Assembly (NCBI GenBank): GCA_910586585.1
Contig: CAJUKA010000053.1
Location: forward strand, 1-28,680
Reading direction: 5' to 3'
From: an uncultured Lachnospiraceae bacterium
GTDB taxonomy: Bacteria > Bacillota > Clostridia > Lachnospirales > Lachnospiraceae
DNA length: 28,680 bases
The first letter of the stretch is position 1; each line of letters begins with the position of its first letter. The notes beneath the pieces are model-generated. The model did not search any database, was not told the origin of the DNA, and saw nothing but the letters and a program-made list of their open reading frames with translations. The position numbers and the translations under genes were made by a program. This document shows positions 13,204 to 21,344 of the stretch, piece by piece.

Positions 13204-15540
13204 TTATCCTATTCTATCATCAGGACAAATCCACAAAATCTTAAAAGATTCTATCCCAGCAGAAACGAGCGATTCCTTGATTTCCTCCGCCATCTTTTGG
13301 CTGGCAACAGCAATCACTATCTGTTTGTAATCCACCCTCCAAATATTTTCTGGTGGCTGGATGTCCAATCCTTCCTCACTGTACTTCTCATAATTCTTAT
13401 CTACCCACATAGCAATATTTGCATGAAACTGTTTTCCAAGTGTTAGCTGTTCATGCAGCTTCCTCCCCTTCTTTCCTGCTCCATACAGTACAATCTGGTC
13501 TGCGATTAGTTCATACCGATGACTGCAAATGTTTCTTTTCGATAGAAACATTCTTATTCGCAGCCATTTGATAATTGCATCATCGCTATGTTTGTTGTAG
13601 AACTGATGTTTCTTTTTCTGCCTATTCGAAAGCCGCGCCAAAGAAAATTCCAAAGAATATCCAGTATAATATTTTTTTATTGGTTCTCCTTTATGCCACA
13701 AAAAAATCTGACTTAATTGCTTATCAGAAATGCGTGGTGCAAATGATGCGACTATTTTTTCCTGTCCTGTGATTCCATACGGCATATCCGCAACAAAATC
13801 ATATAAGTTTCGATTTTTAGCTTCTGCCATATAATTAAAATATAACTCCAAAACTTCTAAATTTTGTAATATGAACGGCTCATTTGGAAAACATGTGACA
13901 AACTCTTTCGTATATGTTTCTATGCCTTCTTTATAGTCCTCAAAACCATATGCCGCCAGCTTTTGTCCTTCATCCTCTCCAAACAATGGCACCCAAGAAC
14001 CATCGCTATATTTATATCCATTTGTTTGTCCATGTGGCGCACCACACAAAACTTCAATCACATTTCCCATTTTTATCCGGTTTGGGAAAAATGCATCATT
14101 GAAATTCTTATCCGAAGCTTTGCAGTTGTCCAGACGATAAAAAAATGTTCTGATAGGCTCAGAATAAAAATGCTGTATTAGATCTGCAAGACATTTCTGT
14201 GTATACCCACTACCAATCAAATCCACAAACGCAAATGGCTTATTTTCATTCCCTATCTCCTGATTAAGATAACGGACTGCTGCAATATTCTGCTCCTTGT
14301 ATTTTTGGCAGATAAACGCTGCAATTTGTTCCTGCTGCTCAATGAGAATCTTGATAATTTCCTGTACAAATGATCTGGACAACTCTGACTGTGTATTTTT
14401 TATAAAAGGAAGAAACTGTCTCAATTCCTTAATTGTCAATCCCAGAATTTCCGCAAATCTTTGATAGGTATAAATTTGTCCGGGATAATTCCAGCGGAAA
14501 AACTCTTGCAAATCAAATCCTTTTGGCTTAATAGAAGGAAGCCTCCATGCTTTTCTTGAACCATAAAGATATACGGTTGCGATGGGATACCTATATTTTT
14601 CAATCAAAATATCTGCTATTTTCTTTAATATATAGCCGTCTCTTGCGATGAAAAAAAGCTTCTGAATTCCTTTTTTCATGCTTTCCTGTAATATCCATAA
14701 AACATATGGCAGCAAAATCTCTGCACTGTAACCGGTTCCAACCTGATACGCAAATGGCGTTTTCATTCCTTTATTAACCCTTCGGGAAATACCAAGCATT
14801 ATTTGCAAATCTGCATTATTTTCTCTTCCTTGTAAAATATCCTTTTCCCATTCATATAATGCTGACACAGGAAAAAGTTCTGCACAAATCCCCATACTGT
14901 TTGGAATATCCACGTCCAATACTTTATTATCCCCATAATGATACCAATTAGAAAATTCTATAGCTTCCTGTTTCTGAACATACTCGTATAACGTTTTTGT
15001 ACCTTTTGTCTTGCCAATATCTCCCGATACATAGATTGTAATTTCCTGAAAAACAGAATCCATATGAATAAGTATTCTGCGGATACTATCTGTCGTGAGG
15101 TACATATTTGAAATCAGCACCACGCGTTCCCCATTTTTTATTAAATCCTTTACTTTTTCAATATTTTGTGTGATAGGAAGGCTATTATTGAACTCTGTCT
15201 CAATTTCTAATTGCATAAGTTTTGTTGTTTGTTCTTGTGATAAGGCACTTGTCAATCGAACACATTCATAGATCTGAGCCAACGTGATATCATAGATATC
15301 CCCTGTTATGTAAGTATTTCGAGCCACCTTTTCTGCCTGAATGCGAATAATAAAAAAATTTTGAATGAGCCGTTTAGGTAAACTTTGATATTCTCGCAAT
15401 TCCTCTAACTGCTTTTGCATGAGCGCAAAAATTCCTTCTGGTGTAGCTGTTTTTCTGGTTATCAGTGTATCATAAATATCAAAGCTATAAAGCTGCCCCT
15501 TCACGCTAACCTCCATACGATCTGTATCAGACTCAATCAT
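13204..15540 (-). CDS. COG5610-type HAD-superfamily protein with C-terminal Rossmann module
   Basis: The 778-residue protein starts with a HAD domain. Motif I is SFDIYDTLITRK (nucleophile Asp21), motif II is VVLISNMYL, a conserved Lys occurs in GKTKGTKTL, and motif IV is WYHYGDNKVLDVDI. The +2 position after the nucleophile is Tyr, not Asp, as in dehalogenase-type HADs, so classical phosphatase chemistry is uncertain. The middle (ARDGYILKKIADIL, YGSRKAWRLPS, FAFVDLIGSGYTQ) matches COG5610 proteins that accompany polysaccharide genes. The last 100 residues are a Rossmann module (QIVLYGAGKKGRKL, AMWVDKNYEKY, IVIAVASQKM). ATG 15540 overlaps the previous stop by eight bases; a longer frame from 15621 lacks a ribosome binding site and would overlap by 89 bases. 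Role inferred: pathway phosphohydrolase or bifunctional glycan enzyme. Confidence 0.8.
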   Translation of the reverse strand: MIESDTDRMEVSVKGQLYSFDIYDTLITRKTATPEGIFALMQKQLEELREYQSLPKRLIQNFFIIRIQAEKVARNTYITGDIYDITLAQIYECVRLTSALSQEQTTKLMQLEIETEFNNSLPITQNIEKVKDLIKNGERVVLISNMYLTTDSIRRILIHMDSVFQEITIYVSGDIGKTKGTKTLYEYVQKQEAIEFSNWYHYGDNKVLDVDIPNSMGICAELFPVSALYEWEKDILQGRENNADLQIMLGISRRVNKGMKTPFAYQVGTGYSAEILLPYVLWILQESMKKGIQKLFFIARDGYILKKIADILIEKYRYPIATVYLYGSRKAWRLPSIKPKGFDLQEFFRWNYPGQIYTYQRFAEILGLTIKELRQFLPFIKNTQSELSRSFVQEIIKILIEQQEQIAAFICQKYKEQNIAAVRYLNQEIGNENKPFAFVDLIGSGYTQKCLADLIQHFYSEPIRTFFYRLDNCKASDKNFNDAFFPNRIKMGNVIEVLCGAPHGQTNGYKYSDGSWVPLFGEDEGQKLAAYGFEDYKEGIETYTKEFVTCFPNEPFILQNLEVLELYFNYMAEAKNRNLYDFVADMPYGITGQEKIVASFAPRISDKQLSQIFLWHKGEPIKKYYTGYSLEFSLARLSNRQKKKHQFYNKHSDDAIIKWLRIRMFLSKRNICSHRYELIADQIVLYGAGKKGRKLHEQLTLGKQFHANIAMWVDKNYEKYSEEGLDIQPPENIWRVDYKQIVIAVASQKMAEEIKESLVSAGIESFKILWICPDDRIG

Positions 15541-16858
15541 TCTCAATCTCTTCAAAAAAAATCCGGTCTTCTGTATAATGACAAAACCCATGATTCTGAA
15601 TATTTTGAATAACTTCTTCAAGAAATCGTTCCTGTACTGCAGGTATTACCAACGCCTGTTCCTTAAATTCTTCCGATAACGATGCAACTTCCACTACCGG
15701 AATATCATATAACGTTGTCGGATTTTTTTCCATTTTCGTTACTGCAAAATAAGCTACTCTGTTTCTTTCACCGATAAAATGAAGACGTTCATACACTTTA
15801 CGCGCACATTTTCCAGCTCCATAAATAATAATATCCTGATATGCTCCTATCAAATTCAAGTATCTGCTTTTAAACGCCATATCTTTTTGGCAGGCATTCT
15901 TCGGATTATCCAAAATCCTTCTGATTCGAGGCTTCCATCCCTCTGAGAGCAATGTTTCCGCCACTTCCCCACACTCGCGAAGCTTGAGATAATCTTCCTG
16001 AAACTTTTGATAAAAATCTGGTTTAAAAGCATCACCAATACGTTCAATCGTAAATAAATAATTGCGAATCCTGCCTTCCGCACACAAATACAAATATCGT
16101 TTTTGCCCCTGTAAATTATTTTCAATCCAATTGCGAATAAAATCATACTCTCTACAGGATGCATAAACCTTTTCTTTGTTATTGACAGAGGACAAAGGAT
16201 TATCTCTTCTATTCATATACAGTGGCGTCTTTAAAAAATAAGCTCGTTTTGCCAAAGCAAATGTCTGAAACCAAAAACCATTATCCTGAAAAGAAGCTCC
16301 TGGTGTTTCGTGAAAACGAATCTGATTCCTGCGGATAAAATCAGTCCGATAAATTCCGCTCCAAATATTCATAATAAATCGAAACGTCTGCACCTCGTCT
16401 GAAGGATACAAAACACGATTGTAATACTGGTTTTCACCTGTCAAATGGTTGTATATTCTGCGCACTGTACCGTCTGACTGATGAACGAAACGATAAAAAT
16501 CCGCTTTAATAAAATCTACTTCATTCATCTCTGCGCACTCGTATAAGGTCTGCATCATTTCCGGCAAAATCCAATCATCGCTCTCAACAATGCCAATATA
16601 CTTACCCTGTGCAGCGTCCATCCCCTGATTCATACTGCTTCCATACCCACTATTTGATTTCTGTATCACACGAAACCGAGAATCTTTCTGCATAAACCGC
16701 TTTATAATTGCCAGACTGCCATCTGTAGAACCATCATCCACACAAATTACTTCAATATCCTGTAAAGACTGACAGCGGATACTCTCAAGACATTCTTCTA
16801 AATATTGTTCCTCGTTATATACAGGAACAATGATTGATACTTCCGGCATATTGTTCAT
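15533..16858 (-). CDS. GT2 glycosyltransferase with C-terminal Rossmann module
   Basis: The 441-residue protein begins with a GT-A family 2 domain: VSIIVPVYNEEQYLEECLES, then VICVDDGSTDGS, and the metal/nucleotide motif GIVESDDWI near residue 95. The acceptor half carries PGASFQDNGFWFQ and RRDNPLSSVN, also seen in the GT2 at 18282, so the two are close relatives. From about residue 344 a Rossmann module follows (DIIIYGAGKCARKVYE, VAYFAVTKMEKN, ALVIPAVQERFLEEV). There are no transmembrane segments. The start lies four bases after the preceding stop, with AGGGAG a little far upstream. It adds a sugar to the nascent surface glycan on the cytoplasmic side; sugar identity is unknown. Confidence 0.88.
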   Translation of the reverse strand: MNNMPEVSIIVPVYNEEQYLEECLESIRCQSLQDIEVICVDDGSTDGSLAIIKRFMQKDSRFRVIQKSNSGYGSSMNQGMDAAQGKYIGIVESDDWILPEMMQTLYECAEMNEVDFIKADFYRFVHQSDGTVRRIYNHLTGENQYYNRVLYPSDEVQTFRFIMNIWSGIYRTDFIRRNQIRFHETPGASFQDNGFWFQTFALAKRAYFLKTPLYMNRRDNPLSSVNNKEKVYASCREYDFIRNWIENNLQGQKRYLYLCAEGRIRNYLFTIERIGDAFKPDFYQKFQEDYLKLRECGEVAETLLSEGWKPRIRRILDNPKNACQKDMAFKSRYLNLIGAYQDIIIYGAGKCARKVYERLHFIGERNRVAYFAVTKMEKNPTTLYDIPVVEVASLSEEFKEQALVIPAVQERFLEEVIQNIQNHGFCHYTEDRIFFEEIEND

Positions 16859-16861
16859 TTC

Positions 16862-18235
16862 TCATATTCTCCCTAAAAGTCCAAACACTATTTTTTCCTT
16901 TGGCACATTCTGCCCAATAAGAAATGTACAGACTTCTTCTATAAGCATTTGATTGTTTAAAGCAATTACTATACAATCATATTGGCAGCATTTCAAATCT
17001 TCTATCCAACCACAGGGAGCTTTGTTGAGTTGATTGTTTGCAAACTGCTTATCCATCCATAACACAACTTTGCAGTATCCACTATCTGTTATCTGTTTGT
17101 AATAATCCTGTCCCACCTGGCCTGCTCCATATAATACGATATGACTTCCATTTGTTATTAAATCAAAAGGAAACATCCAAATTTTTCTCTTTTCCCGTTG
17201 TTTTATAGTTCCTAATTGATGTCTTAATGTTGCAATTTGATGTTCTTTCTCAAATATTATTTTTTCAGTATATTGTCCAAACGAATGGTGACAAATATAA
17301 TCAAATTTATGGTATTGTTCCTGAATATAAAAAAAATCTGACGAAAATTTACCCATTTCTAGATTTTGAACAAGCTCTGTACGAATTATATTATAGATAT
17401 CTTCTTTGACACTCCATTGTTTCATTTCCTCAAAACTCCATACAACATATTTCAAGCAAAAGTTTAAAAAAGATCTTTCGAGCAATGTATAAAGTTCATT
17501 TTGTTTCAGATTTTTTGCAATATCATAAAGCATTTGAAATCCGCAATACCATGATGTTTCTCTTGTGTTAGATAATGATTGAGTATTATTAATTCGCTGA
17601 TTTACGAGAAATTTATCTAATTTTGTGATTACATTTGCTTTTGCAAGGGCCATATATACAAAATATCCATCATTTGCAGTTCTTCCACTCTGAAACAACA
17701 ATTTATTTTGTTTTATAAAATCTGCGCGAAACAGCTTGTCCCATGCCCAGCCATTTGATATTTGAAAAAGATAATCTGGTATATCTGTACGATTAAAATG
17801 ATTTTTATTTTGAGGCAGATACTGAAGCTCCTCAAAAATCTCTCTTGGAATTTTTGTCTGATGAATATCATCAAAATAATGAATTCTGCAAATTACGATA
17901 TCAGATGCATTTTGTTCCGCTGCCTCATACATTTGTTCCAAGAAAGTTTCTTCAAAAAAATCATCAGCATCCAGGAAAGCATAATATTTCCCAGATGCAT
18001 ACTCCATTCCTTTATTTCTTGCCATTCCTGCATATTGATTTTTCTGACAAACTACTTTTATTCTAGAATCTTGTAAGCTGTATGCTTTCATAATATCTAC
18101 AGAACTATCATTTGAACCATCATCCACACAGATAATCTCTATATCTCGCAAAGATTGATTACAAAGGCTGTCTAAACATTGGCGTAAATAAAGTTCCTCA
18201 TTATAGACTGGAACAATCACAGAAACTTTTCGCAT
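16862..18235 (-). CDS. GT2 glycosyltransferase with C-terminal Rossmann module
   Basis: The 457-residue protein has the GT2 core VSVIVPVYNEELYLRQCLDS, IICVDDGSNDSS and AFLDADDFF (DxD-type site), and NDGYFVYMALAKA in the acceptor region. A basic linker (KQREKRKIWMF) leads to the Rossmann module at about 365 (HIVLYGAGQVGQDYYKQ, VVLWMDKQFANN, CIVIALNNQMLIEEV). The start at 18235 gives the normal GT2 N-terminus (MRKVSVIVPVYNEE). An upstream in-frame start at 18319 would add 28 Lys/Arg-rich residues inside the previous gene and has no ribosome binding site. It is the middle member of three tandem GT2-Rossmann genes. Confidence 0.87.
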   Translation of the reverse strand: MRKVSVIVPVYNEELYLRQCLDSLCNQSLRDIEIICVDDGSNDSSVDIMKAYSLQDSRIKVVCQKNQYAGMARNKGMEYASGKYYAFLDADDFFEETFLEQMYEAAEQNASDIVICRIHYFDDIHQTKIPREIFEELQYLPQNKNHFNRTDIPDYLFQISNGWAWDKLFRADFIKQNKLLFQSGRTANDGYFVYMALAKANVITKLDKFLVNQRINNTQSLSNTRETSWYCGFQMLYDIAKNLKQNELYTLLERSFLNFCLKYVVWSFEEMKQWSVKEDIYNIIRTELVQNLEMGKFSSDFFYIQEQYHKFDYICHHSFGQYTEKIIFEKEHQIATLRHQLGTIKQREKRKIWMFPFDLITNGSHIVLYGAGQVGQDYYKQITDSGYCKVVLWMDKQFANNQLNKAPCGWIEDLKCCQYDCIVIALNNQMLIEEVCTFLIGQNVPKEKIVFGLLGRI

Positions 18236-18281
18236 ATATTTATATCTCTCACTTTCAACTTCTTTTTTACACGATCGTTTT

Positions 18282-19655
18282 TTAGAGATAACTTTTCTTT
18301 TTATTGTAATGATATACAAAAGCAGTTGCGATATCTAACCCAATATCATTTACTATCATTTGTTGTATTTGTACCCCCAAACCTGTTAATTGATCACACA
18401 TTGCCCGTTCATATTTTTTAGGAATTAGAAATACTGGATCTTCGTATTGCTTCAAAACTGCCTCTGGCTGCAAAACAGGAATTCCACAGGATTTTGTTCC
18501 CCATTTTTCTTCTTCATTATCACAAAACGCATCAACTACAATACCATTTCGTTCTAAGACAGCAAACAATCTTCTGTTTGTGATGCTGCACCCAAATAGA
18601 ATAGTGTGTTTATGTTTCTGACACTGATTTAGCAATGTATTCCACATTTCTTTTTTCAAAGTATGTTTAAACACTATACTTCGCAAGTAAAATTCTGGAT
18701 CTTTGCATAACATTATGATTTCCATATAACGTTGTTCACCAAAATCTTTTTCTTGCACACGTCCTGCTTTGATTCCGCGCCAAAATATTTTACCGATTTG
18801 TTCTAAAGATTCCAAAACATCAACCCACTTTTCTTCAGAAAATACCATTACTTTATCCCTTGTTTGTACCATATCACTCAATCTACGATAGAAAAAAGGC
18901 CAAAATTTTGAAAAGTCTGTCTTATTCTCAAATAAATGTTCCAGAAACAGAAATTCATTTTTAAGAAACACATATCCGTTGACGTTATATACAGATGATG
19001 ACTGATTATCCCTGCGGTAATGGTAATATGCCTTGTCTACATACATTACCCTTCTTCCACATGAAATAGACTGAAACGCAAACCCCACATCCTGAAATGC
19101 TGCCCCAGGAGTCTCGTTCTGCCAAATGGCATTTTCTATTAAAAATGTTCTCTTATAAATGCCTTTCCATAAATAGATATCGCAAAGTAGCAATTGCGGA
19201 CAATCAGACGAATCTATAATATTATCATAAAAGCCTTTTGGCATACTTCGAAGTGGCTCTAATATTTTCTCATTATTTTGTAAGTAGTAAAAAGTTTCAA
19301 AATCACCTTTTACATAATCTAAATTATATTTCTTCGCTTTATTCCAAAGTTCTTTATACATGGATTGTAAAACGATATCATCACTTTCAACAAATGCTAT
19401 ATACTCTCCGATTGCATTCTTTAAACCAAAATTATTCTGGTATCCACAACTTTTTAGCTTTGAATGCAATACCTTACATCTTGGATCTTTTTTTTCATAT
19501 TCATACAATTTTTGTAATGTTCCATCTGTAGAGCCTCCATCTACCATCAATATCTCAATTTCCTGCAAGGACTGATTTAATACACTATTGATGCAGTCAT
19601 CAATGTAATTTATTGAATTTAGAATTGGTATTATGACCGACACTTTTATTTCCAT
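18282..19655 (-). CDS. GT2 glycosyltransferase with degenerate Rossmann module
   Basis: The 457-residue protein contains VSVIIPILNSINYIDDCINS, LMVDGGSTDGT and AFVESDDIVLQ, all typical of GT2, followed by PGAAFQDVGFAFQ and RRDNQSSSVYN shared with the GT2 at 15533. The C-terminal module starts near residue 350, but its glycine loop is eroded to LFGCSITNRRLF instead of YGAGxxG. The second-strand motif AFCDNEEEKWG and the third strand VFLIPKKYERA remain. Nucleotide binding may be lost while the fold is kept. The start at 19655 has GGAG upstream with an eleven-base spacing. It is part of the three-gene GT2 tandem. Confidence 0.87.
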   Translation of the reverse strand: MEIKVSVIIPILNSINYIDDCINSVLNQSLQEIEILMVDGGSTDGTLQKLYEYEKKDPRCKVLHSKLKSCGYQNNFGLKNAIGEYIAFVESDDIVLQSMYKELWNKAKKYNLDYVKGDFETFYYLQNNEKILEPLRSMPKGFYDNIIDSSDCPQLLLCDIYLWKGIYKRTFLIENAIWQNETPGAAFQDVGFAFQSISCGRRVMYVDKAYYHYRRDNQSSSVYNVNGYVFLKNEFLFLEHLFENKTDFSKFWPFFYRRLSDMVQTRDKVMVFSEEKWVDVLESLEQIGKIFWRGIKAGRVQEKDFGEQRYMEIIMLCKDPEFYLRSIVFKHTLKKEMWNTLLNQCQKHKHTILFGCSITNRRLFAVLERNGIVVDAFCDNEEEKWGTKSCGIPVLQPEAVLKQYEDPVFLIPKKYERAMCDQLTGLGVQIQQMIVNDIGLDIATAFVYHYNKKKSYL

Positions 19656-19686
19656 AATTAATATTTCTCCAATTCGATTGATACAA

Positions 19687-20913
19687 TCATCGATACTTAT
19701 AATGGATTTTATAAAAACTCATTTCTTCTAACATATCTTTTTCTGTTCTGCCTGCTGCTTCATATAACTTCAATGTCTCATCATACAACCTTTTTCTAAG
19801 ATAGTATGTGGTTTGCCTCAGCCTAATAATTTCTCCTTCCTGTTTTTCCATAAAATGATAATAATGATAATAAATCTCTGATTTATTTACTACATTATAA
19901 CGTATCACCAATCCATCTGTCGAAAACTGTTCAAGAAGGTTATATCCACATTGAAAATCGATTTCCACATCATACATTTCCAGTCCATTATTAGAAACTA
20001 AAAGTATAAACTTACCATCTGTAATGCTATATGATTTATTAAAAGATTCTTTTCTTATTGGCTGCGCTGCATAGGCTGACCTTGCAATGACATACTCATT
20101 TTTGATGTTTTTAGAACACTGCCTCAATCCTAATTTAACTAAAATAATCTGTCTTAAATCAGTTGCACAGACAAGATTTTCTTTAAGTCGTCCTTTTTCA
20201 TTGTTATCAAAAATAAGCATGGGTGTATGAATTAGATTTGTAAAAGGTTCTATCGCATGTGTAAGACCTTGATGCATTCCATGCCCCCAAAAATCATCTC
20301 CATGATCACCATATAATACGATACATGTATCCTCTAATTTTTGCTTTTTCTTCAATAGCTTTATTAGATCACCAACACACTTGTCTAAATACTGATAACC
20401 AAGTTTCCACTTATCAGTACCATCCAAAATATTATCGTTATCTACATAACAATTAAAATTAATATTACTAATATAATTACAAACCATTACCGCAAATGGT
20501 TCCTCTGATATTAAATGTTCAACTGTTTCTAATAATTCTTCATATTTCGGTATTAAAACCATTTTATTTTGAAAACCTGCAATATGTCTTTCTTCTGCGC
20601 TTTCACGATCTCCACCATCTGGATATACAAAAATTCCCGTCTTATAACCATTTCTTTTCAGTTCATCAAATAAGGAATCTTTATAAAAATAGTCTTTAGG
20701 AATATAATCCATAGAGGTACATACTTCATATTGTTCTTTTCCTCCATAAAAAATATCACCTAACACCATCAAAGTAGAGGTTGCTGTAGAAAAATAATGA
20801 TTATAAAGTACACCCTCATTTTTTATTTTATGTATTTCCTTGAATATCTCTGGGAAGCTCATAAACAATTGATAATTCAAACTCTCAAGATGAATCATCA
20901 TTAAATTTTTCAT
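19687..20913 (-). CDS. Alkaline-phosphatase/sulfatase-superfamily enzyme (phosphoglycerol-transferase-like)
   Basis: The 408-residue protein shows the superfamily's metal-site blocks. They are MMIHLESLNYQLF (Glu10), a Ser/Thr cluster STATST at 42-47 in the nucleophile position, IVLYGDHGDDFWGHGMHQGL at 198-217, and THAIEPFTNLIHTPMLIF. LtaS- and sulfatase-type enzymes share this fold. Lipoteichoic-acid synthases and phosphoethanolamine transferases use Thr, while sulfatases use a modified Cys/Ser in CxPxR, which is absent here. Unlike LtaS there are no transmembrane segments and no signal peptide, so it should act in the cytoplasm, perhaps adding or removing a phospho-substituent on a lipid-linked glycan. 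The ATG overlaps the upstream stop (ATGA) and follows AAAGGAGAG, so it is coupled to the small Rossmann gene. The exact nucleophile is not certain. Confidence 0.75.
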   Translation of the reverse strand: MKNLMMIHLESLNYQLFMSFPEIFKEIHKIKNEGVLYNHYFSTATSTLMVLGDIFYGGKEQYEVCTSMDYIPKDYFYKDSLFDELKRNGYKTGIFVYPDGGDRESAEERHIAGFQNKMVLIPKYEELLETVEHLISEEPFAVMVCNYISNINFNCYVDNDNILDGTDKWKLGYQYLDKCVGDLIKLLKKKQKLEDTCIVLYGDHGDDFWGHGMHQGLTHAIEPFTNLIHTPMLIFDNNEKGRLKENLVCATDLRQIILVKLGLRQCSKNIKNEYVIARSAYAAQPIRKESFNKSYSITDGKFILLVSNNGLEMYDVEIDFQCGYNLLEQFSTDGLVIRYNVVNKSEIYYHYYHFMEKQEGEIIRLRQTTYYLRKRLYDETLKLYEAAGRTEKDMLEEMSFYKIHYKYR

Positions 20914-21323
20914 ACTTGTTCTCTCCTTTGCATCCTATTAATGCAATCTTTAATAATTGTTTCTAGAGATTGTACAGGCACTCTTACAGCGCTGCTCAAC
21001 ATTGCTTCTATTTCTTCAAAATCATTTATTGCGCTCACAACAATAATGTCTGGTTTTGAGATTACTTGAATTTGTTCTGGTTTATATACAGCATATTTTG
21101 CAATTGAAATTGCATCCGCACGTTTGTCCAAAATCCATTCTACGTGAGCTGTATTATTCGAATTTTCAATCTCCCACACTAAATGTTTTCCAAGTAATCC
21201 ATATCCGTATATACCTATTTTTTGAATATTTCTGAGTTTAAAGTATTGGTTGATATTTTCACCATGCTCTCTCAAACTCATCCATATATCCATACATTTA
21301 GCAATCTTATAATAACGATCCAT
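20910..21323 (-). CDS. Stand-alone Rossmann-module protein (137 aa)
   Basis: The protein is little more than the module found fused to its neighbours. A 30-residue helical lead is followed by KIGIYGYGLLGKHLVWEI (glycine loop), EWILDKRADAIS (second strand ending Asp-Lys), IIVVSAINDFEEIEAML (third strand) and a short C-terminal helix. The fold resembles PglD_N/CapD-type UDP-sugar- or NAD-binding domains, but no catalytic partner domain is attached. The start has GGGGAGGAGAG at good spacing. Its stop overlaps the start of the sulfatase-like gene, which itself lacks the module, so it may supply the module in trans to that enzyme. Function inferred only. Confidence 0.75.
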   Translation of the reverse strand: MDRYYKIAKCMDIWMSLREHGENINQYFKLRNIQKIGIYGYGLLGKHLVWEIENSNNTAHVEWILDKRADAISIAKYAVYKPEQIQVISKPDIIVVSAINDFEEIEAMLSSAVRVPVQSLETIIKDCINRMQRREQV

Positions 21324-21344
21324 GGAACACTCTCCTCCCCTTAA

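Noticed and set aside
15541..15621. N-terminal extension of the HAD protein (start at 15621)
   Set aside because: It would lie inside the upstream GT2 gene by 89 bases, has no ribosome binding site, and precedes a normal HAD N-terminus that starts well from 15540.
18236..18319. N-terminal extension of the GT2 protein (start at 18319)
   Set aside because: The added residues are Lys/Arg-rich noise inside the previous gene; MRKVSVIVPVYNEE is the usual GT2 beginning.
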